In this document: one piece after another, positions 23,733 to 27,563 of the stretch | Numbering within the stretch: the first letter of the stretch is position 1 | How the letters are laid out: the number at the start of each line of letters is the position of its first letter | Source of the DNA: Rubrivivax sp. | GTDB lineage: Bacteria; Pseudomonadota; Gammaproteobacteria; Burkholderiales; Burkholderiaceae | Reading direction: 5' to 3' | NCBI GenBank assembly: GCA_016790225.1 | Contig: JAEUOZ010000046.1 | Span: 1 to 27,563 of the forward strand | DNA: 27,563 nucleotides | Made by a program: the position numbers and the translations under genes | The notes under the pieces: generated by a model | Databases searched by the model: none | Seen by the model: only the letters and a program-made list of their open reading frames with translations | What the model was told of the DNA's origin: nothing

Positions 23733-24785
23733 TCAGCCGGGCCCGGCCACGCCGCGGGCCCGCAGCGCGGCCAGCGCCCGCAGCTGCTGGGCCATGAAGT
23801 GGGAGCGCTCGGGCACGGTGGGCGCGCCGTCGGCATCCAGCATGGTGTTGGGCGGATAGACGCTGCCCGCGTAGAGCGCCGCAAAGAGCTCCAGGCGCTG
23901 ACGGGCCAGCACGTTGGCCATGCCGGGCCGGGCGCGCGCGCGGCGCACGGCGGCGATGTCGATCTCCGCATGCGCGACCATCGATTCGCCGAAGCCGGCC
24001 TCGGCGCGCACCTCGCCCTTGTGATCGATCACCTTGGACATGCCGTCGGTGCTGTGCGTGGGGAAATCGGTATCCAGGATGCCCGCGCTGTTGGCTGAGA
24101 CCACCCAGGCCATGTTCTCGTAGGCGCGCGCCCGCTTGGCCACATCCTTGGGCGTCAGCCGCGGGCTGCCCACCTCGCTGGTGGCATGCAGGAAGACCTC
24201 GGCCCCGCGCAGCGCCAGCGCCCGCGCGATCTCCGGATAGAGGATCTCTTCGCTGGCGATGCAGGCCAGCCGACCCAGCGGCGTATCGGCCACCGGAAAG
24301 ACGGCCTCCAGGCCATGGATCTCGAGGTAGCGGTCCCACACGTCATGCGGCGTCGGCGCGAACATCGACACCAGGCGCCGGTAGCGCAGCACGGTCTGGC
24401 CGCTGTCGCTGACGATGAAGCTGGTCTGGAAATAGAGACCCGGGAAATGCGCGTCGGTCTCGTAGGCGTTGCCGCTGAGGTAGATCGACAGCGACCGGGC
24501 GATGTCGCCCAGCGCCGCGTACTCCGGGCCCTCGGGCGCCCAGGCTGCGCGCTCGGCCCAGACCGGCAGCGCATCGCCCAGCGGGTAGCTGGAGGCAAAG
24601 TATTCCGGCAGCACCACCAGCTTCACGTCCGGCCCGACAAAGGCCTTGGCGGCGCGCACCTGGCGGCCCACGCGCTCGATGTTGGCCAGCATCTTCTCCC
24701 GCGCCTCGGCCACGCTGGCGGCCCGGTTGATGGCGTAGCAGGGCGTCTGCAGCGCCAGTGCGGTGTAGGGCAGGGGCTCGCTCAT
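23733..24785 (-). CDS. Nitrilase-superfamily protein with altered catalytic triad
   Basis: The 350-residue protein has the nitrilase alpha-beta-beta-alpha fold: 'KLVVLPEYFASSYPLG' (55-70), 'IYLSGNAYETD' (101-111), 'LRYRRLVSMFAP' (133-144) and 'GRLACIASEEILYPEIARAL' (171-190). The superfamily uses a Glu-Lys-Cys triad to hydrolyse nitriles or amides. Here Glu61 is present, but the Lys position in 'YRRL' is Arg137. Aligned on the PE motif, the nucleophile position is Ser178; Cys175 is three residues away. Activity is therefore doubtful or unusual. 'FAPTPHDVWDRYLEIHG' and the C-terminal 'LFAALYAGSVYPPNTML' suggest a distinct subfamily. It is the last gene of a three-gene strand, 160 bases after the DUF1330 gene, and convergent with the receptor gene 31 bases away. 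The substrate is unknown. Confidence 0.85.
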   Translation of the reverse strand: MSEPLPYTALALQTPCYAINRAASVAEAREKMLANIERVGRQVRAAKAFVGPDVKLVVLPEYFASSYPLGDALPVWAERAAWAPEGPEYAALGDIARSLSIYLSGNAYETDAHFPGLYFQTSFIVSDSGQTVLRYRRLVSMFAPTPHDVWDRYLEIHGLEAVFPVADTPLGRLACIASEEILYPEIARALALRGAEVFLHATSEVGSPRLTPKDVAKRARAYENMAWVVSANSAGILDTDFPTHSTDGMSKVIDHKGEVRAEAGFGESMVAHAEIDIAAVRRARARPGMANVLARQRLELFAALYAGSVYPPNTMLDADGAPTVPERSHFMAQQLRALAALRARGVAGPG

Positions 24786-24945
24786 GGTGCGACTTTCCGT
24801 GCTGGGGTTGACGGGGTGAGGGTGCGGCCTGCGGGACGGCGCAAGCTCGGCCCTCAGCGCAGGCGAGCCAGTGCAGGCTCGGCCCGAGCGGCGGCCGCGC
24901 CCGAGCCTCGACCCCGACGCAGCGCCGGCGCCCTGCCGGGTGCCC

Positions 24946-25236
24946 TCATGGCAGCCCGTCCACCAGCACCACGGTGAAGCTGCCGGTGCCTTCGCGCAGG
25001 GCGCGTGCGGCGGCGTATTCGGGGCTGTCCCAGAAGGCCTGGGCGGCGGCGCGGTCCGGCCACTCGCTGATCACGGTCTTGACCTCCGGCCAGCTGCCTT
25101 CCAGCACCGTGGTGGCGCCGCCCAGCACGCGGTAGCGCCCGCCAAAGCGCGAGACCAGGCCGGGCACCACCGCGGTGTAGGACTTGAAGCCTTCGGCATC
25201 CGAGATGCGCGCCTGGACGATCATGAAGCAGCTCAT
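24946..25236 (-). CDS. DUF1330 (dimeric alpha/beta-barrel) protein
   Basis: The 96-residue protein matches DUF1330: 'FMIVQARISDAEGFKSYTAVVPGL', 'GGRYRVLGGATTVLEG' and 'VISEWPDRAAAQAFWDSPEYAAARALR' (in blocks). The family folds as a small ferredoxin-like dimer, often found next to catabolic or oxidoreductase genes; its reaction is not established. It starts 15 bases after the upstream hypothetical gene, so the two are probably cotranscribed. It is cytoplasmic, with no signal peptide. Confidence 0.88.
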   Translation of the reverse strand: MSCFMIVQARISDAEGFKSYTAVVPGLVSRFGGRYRVLGGATTVLEGSWPEVKTVISEWPDRAAAQAFWDSPEYAAARALREGTGSFTVVLVDGLP

Positions 25237-25251
25237 GGTCAGCCCGCCGGG

Positions 25252-25974
25252 CTACAGGCCGTGGATCTCGGCCAGCTCGTAGCGCGTCTGCATGTAGCCG
25301 CCCACACCGCCCTTGAGGTAGAGGTAGTTGCCATCGGCCGTGCACCAGACATCGTAGGGCGGGTGTTCCTCAGGCAGCTGGCCGGCGGTATCCACGTAGC
25401 GGAAATGCAGCGCGTCAAAGCTGCCGGCCATCACCGTGACGCGCTCCGGGCCGACGTACTCCAGCCCGAAACCCAGCGAGAACAGCATCGGCCCTGTTGC
25501 ACCGCGGTGATCCGGCGAGGTGAGCATCAGGTTGGGAAAGAAGGCCTTGCCCGGCCCCTGGGACAGATCGTAGAGCCGCAGGATCAGCGCATCGCCGACG
25601 ATGGGGTGCGAGCCCAGGGCGCGCACGCGCCCCGCGGTCTCGATGCGCTGCGTGATGCGCCCGGCCTTGGCGTTGAAGCTCTCGCACTCGGCGTGCGTGG
25701 CGGCAAAGCGCATCCAGCCCGTGCCTTCGTAGCGCCCGCCCACCGTGAGGCGCACGGAGCAGTCGATGGGCTGCCCCTGCGCATCCATGGCCAGCACCAC
25801 GTCGCGGATGACATCGGGCGCGTCGTCGATCTCGCAGTGCGCATGCAGCACGCGCACACCATCGCTCTGATCGGTGATGAAGAAGTGCTCGCGCCCGCGC
25901 TCCTGGCCCAGGCGCTCGGGCTTGGCGCTGGCGTACAGGATGCGGCCGCGCAGCGTGCGGTGTCGGGGTGCCAT
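25252..25974 (-). CDS. Hypothetical protein, first gene after a palindromic operator
   Basis: I do not recognise the family of this 240-residue protein. AGGAG five bases before the ATG supports the start. It has no signal peptide or membrane segment. Its pattern is beta-rich: 'GREHFFITDQSDGVRVLHAHCEI', 'QPIDCSVRLTVGGRYEGTGWMRF' and a conserved-looking end, 'HPPYDVWCTADGNYLYLKGG' followed by 'GYMQTRYEL', with many aromatic residues. This could be a lipocalin-like or small beta-barrel binding domain. The partial product at the right edge of the window has a broadly similar aromatic, beta-rich look, but I cannot show homology. It leads a run with DUF1330 and the nitrilase-like gene. Confidence 0.72.
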   Translation of the reverse strand: MAPRHRTLRGRILYASAKPERLGQERGREHFFITDQSDGVRVLHAHCEIDDAPDVIRDVVLAMDAQGQPIDCSVRLTVGGRYEGTGWMRFAATHAECESFNAKAGRITQRIETAGRVRALGSHPIVGDALILRLYDLSQGPGKAFFPNLMLTSPDHRGATGPMLFSLGFGLEYVGPERVTVMAGSFDALHFRYVDTAGQLPEEHPPYDVWCTADGNYLYLKGGVGGYMQTRYELAEIHGL

Positions 25975-26031
25975 GGGGGCTCCTGGTCAGCGGATGCGGC
26001 CGGCGCGGGCGGCCCGCACCGGGGTGGCTGA

Positions 26032-26047
26032 AGTTGTCCGGACAACT
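26032..26047. promoter_or_regulatory. Perfect 16-bp palindrome, likely repressor operator
   Basis: AGTTGTCCGGACAACT is a perfect inverted repeat with no spacer. The core TTGTCCGGACAA resembles operators of GntR-family (FadR subgroup) regulators. It lies between divergent genes, 57 bases upstream of the hypothetical gene at 25974 and 140 bases upstream of the membrane-protein gene. It overlaps the -10 and expected start site of a - strand promoter, which suits repression. No regulator gene is adjacent in the window. Confidence 0.6.
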
Positions 26048-26072
26048 ATATACTGAGCCGGTGTCTGCGCAA
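26045..26072 (-). promoter_or_regulatory. Predicted sigma-70 promoter for the hypothetical-DUF1330-nitrilase genes
   Basis: On the - strand, TTGCGC (26072-26067) and TATAGT (26050-26045, five of six bases of consensus) are separated by 16 bases. The AT-rich patch is conspicuous in GC-rich surroundings. Transcription would begin near 26037, inside the palindrome, giving a leader of roughly 60 bases with AGGAG before the ATG at 25974. Confidence 0.45.
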
Positions 26073-26187
26073 GCCGTTCGCGCGGCACGGGAATGCCGGC
26101 GGCCGGCGCCCGCGCGGCGCCGGGCCCCGGGTTGGCGGCAGCGCATGCCGCCGCAGCACGCCGGATCAAGGACGGCCGGAGGACATC

Positions 26188-26877
26188 ATGGGCCTGGGTG
26201 CATACGAACTGCTGGTGCTGAAGTGGCTGCACATCGTGGCCATGGTCTACTGGCTCGGTGGCGAGTGGGGTGTCTTCCAGACCTCCTACAACGTCGTCAA
26301 CTGGCGGCTGCCGCTCGAAGAGCGCCGCCGCCACATGGAAACCGCCTACCGCATCGACATCCTGGCGCGCACGGGCATCATCCTGCTCATGCCCATCGGC
26401 TTGCACATGGGCTACCTGTGGCAGCTGCAGCCCTTCGGCGGCCCCTGGCTCGTGGCCATGTGGTTGCTCACCGCCGCGTGGCTCACGTTGTGCTGGATGG
26501 CCTTCCTGCACCGCGAGACGGACAAGGGCATCCGCCTGACGAAGATCGACGAGCGGGTGCGCTACCTGCTGATCCCCGCGATCATCCTCTGCGCGCTGAG
26601 CTCGCTGCTCGGCTACGGCCCCTTTGTCGCCGGCACCGGCATGCGCTGGTATGCCAGCAAGCTGCTGATCTTCGGCGGCCTGCTCATCATCGGCCTGCTG
26701 CTGCGCTTCATCATGCGCGAGTGGACGGTGCTGTTCCGCGAACTCGCCAAAGGCGGCGAGCAACCGGCCGTCGAACGCCAGCTGGAGAAATCCATCGCCT
26801 TCGGCCGCAAGCTGGCCTACCTGTACTGGATCGGCATCCTCACCGTCGCCTTCCTGGGGGCGGTAAAGCCGTTCTGA
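26188..26877 (+). CDS. Six-helix inner-membrane protein, CopD-like
   Basis: The 229-residue protein is preceded by GGAGG (26178-26182) five bases before the ATG. Six hydrophobic segments are visible: around residues 8-30 ('LKWLHIVAMVYWLGGEWG'), 52-74, 83-106, 128-152, 154-178 and 208-229. Helix 1 carries a His in 'KWLHIVAMVYW', and 'IGLHMGY' and 'FLHRETD' supply others. The layout resembles CopD/DUF2269-type membrane proteins, some of which bind copper or haem, but no specific match is certain. Charged loops and the segment 'RELAKGGEQPAVERQLEKS' face one side. It is divergent from the hypothetical gene across the palindromic operator, so the two may be co-regulated. The triple-hairpin repeat begins at its stop codon. 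Confidence 0.78.
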   Translation: MGLGAYELLVLKWLHIVAMVYWLGGEWGVFQTSYNVVNWRLPLEERRRHMETAYRIDILARTGIILLMPIGLHMGYLWQLQPFGGPWLVAMWLLTAAWLTLCWMAFLHRETDKGIRLTKIDERVRYLLIPAIILCALSSLLGYGPFVAGTGMRWYASKLLIFGGLLIIGLLLRFIMREWTVLFRELAKGGEQPAVERQLEKSIAFGRKLAYLYWIGILTVAFLGAVKPF

Positions 26878-27035
26878 GCGCCCCCAGGGCCCGGCTGCGC
26901 CCAGCCCGCCCCCCGCGGGGGGTTCAAGCAAAGTGGCAAAGCCACATTGGCTTCAGAGCGCCCCCAGGGCCGGGCTGCGCCCAGCCCGCCCCCCCGCGGG
27001 GGTTCAAGCAAAGTGGCAAAGCCACATTTGCTTGA
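26876..27035. repeat. Tandem 80-bp triple-hairpin repeat (two copies)
   Basis: Copies at 26876-26955 and 26956-27035 differ at only a few positions. Each can form three successive hairpins. In copy 2 these are CGGGCTG/CAGCCCG (26971-26977 with 26982-26988), the palindrome CCCCCGCGGGGG (26991-27002), and CAAGCAAAGTGGC pairing with GCCACATTTGCTTG around AAA with one bulged T (27005-27034). Copy 1 starts within the stop codon of the membrane-protein gene and has a less perfect third stem. The element is non-coding and may terminate transcription or stabilise the mRNA, as REP-type elements do. The gene-free stretch 26878-27218 otherwise holds only AAGCCCGGGCTT (27043-27054) and C-rich sequence. 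Confidence 0.8.
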
Positions 27036-27218
27036 GAGGCCTAAGCCCGGGCTTTGGGGCAGGGGCTGCGCGGGCGCCTGGCGCTGGGCATCGACGGGCT
27101 CAGTCCGCACGGCGATGGCCTCTGCACCCCGCGCCCTGAGCCGTCGCCCGATCTCCACCCACCCACCCCGACGATCGTCACCCCTGTCAACCGAACAACC
27201 CCAACCGCCCAACTCAGC

Positions 27219-27563
27219 ATGCCTTCCACGCCCGGCTCCAACATCAAGACGCGATTTCCCCTTCTGGCCCGCCACGAAGGGGTGTGGGACGGCTGGTACC
27301 GCGTCTACGACGCGCAGGGCAACAAGACCGATGAGCACCGCTCGCGCCTGGTCTGCCGCTTTCCGGACGACGGCCCCTATCCCTACCACCAGACCAACCA
27401 CTACCGCTGGGCTGACGGCCGTACCGAGCTGCGCGACTTTCCGGCCGTGGTGCAGGGTGATCGCATCCGCTTCATCAGCGATCTGATCGAAGGCTGGGCG
27501 GCCGACCTGGCGCTGGACGACCAGCAGCGCACGACCCTGCTGCACTGGGTGCGCAAGGGCGAG
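27219..27563 (+). CDS. Hypothetical beta-rich protein, 3' end outside window
   Basis: From ATG 27219 the frame is open for 115 codons to the window edge. The fragment reads as a real protein with good codon use: 'FPLLARHEGVWDGWYRVYDAQGN', 'RLVCRFPDDGPYPYHQTNHYRWADGR' (in blocks) and 'DRIRFISDLIEGWAADLALDD'. Alternating aromatic and polar strands suggest a lipocalin-like barrel, possibly near DUF3598, but the family is not certain. There is no signal peptide. No clear Shine-Dalgarno stands before the ATG. It follows the membrane-protein gene after a 341-base gap that contains the hairpin repeats. Confidence 0.65.
   Translation, partial: MPSTPGSNIKTRFPLLARHEGVWDGWYRVYDAQGNKTDEHRSRLVCRFPDDGPYPYHQTNHYRWADGRTELRDFPAVVQGDRIRFISDLIEGWAADLALDDQQRTTLLHWVRKGE

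Noticed and set aside
19391..23971. Single leftward open frame of 1526 codons spanning the receptor gene and cyanophycinase.
   Set aside because: Only the last 428 codons (from 20677) resemble a protein. The rest is antisense to a well-conserved TonB-dependent receptor and reflects stop-codon scarcity in GC-rich DNA.

Overview
The window is uniformly GC-rich, with long spurious open frames opposite nearly every gene. Gene content (SelO, an Aot-type arginine ABC transporter, an AraC-family ArgR, arginine N-succinyltransferase, TonB-dependent receptors) points to a betaproteobacterium of the order Burkholderiales, probably a Rubrivivax/Roseateles/Leptothrix-type genus. That placement is inference from composition and gene families. 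No tRNA, rRNA, CRISPR array, insertion sequence or phage gene was seen.

Layout. 1-1320 (+): the end of an OmpA-type peptidoglycan-binding protein and a small hypothetical gene. 1358-5822 (-): selO, an unusual pseudo-AAA+/NTF2-like fusion, and an FAD-dependent RetSat/CrtI-type oxidoreductase. 6001-10485 (-): a TonB-dependent receptor and a two-domain beta-propeller phytase, three bases apart. 10716-14964 (-): a five-gene arginine/ornithine transport operon in the order aotJ-Q-M-O-P, as in Pseudomonas but without argR at its end. 15187-16377 (+): an MGDG-synthase/MurG-like glycosyltransferase. 16369-20677 (-): a tight operon of secreted cyanophycinase, ArgR-like regulator, arginine N-succinyltransferase and a shortened second succinyltransferase subunit. 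20951-23701 (+): a divergent TonB-dependent receptor. 23733-25974 (-): a nitrilase-superfamily protein lacking the usual catalytic Cys, a DUF1330 protein and an unknown protein, behind a perfect 16-bp palindrome. 26188-27563 (+): a six-helix membrane protein, a tandem 80-bp triple-hairpin repeat, and the start of a hypothetical gene cut by the window edge.

The main biological reading is a cyanophycin-to-arginine utilisation locus. Cyanophycinase cuts the Asp-Arg polymer cyanophycin into beta-Asp-Arg dipeptides. Its gene is co-directional and closely spaced with an ArgR-type regulator and the first enzyme of the arginine succinyltransferase (AST) pathway. It is divergent from a TonB-dependent receptor and lies about 4.4 kb from a complete arginine transporter operon. 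A 21-bp-period tandem motif resembling the Pseudomonas ArgR operator lies upstream of aotJ, and weaker copies lie between cyanophycinase and the receptor. The beta-Asp-Arg dipeptidase and the remaining AST enzymes are not in the window.

A second, weaker theme is phosphate scavenging: phytase with its receptor, and a glycolipid-type glycosyltransferase behind a possible Pho box.
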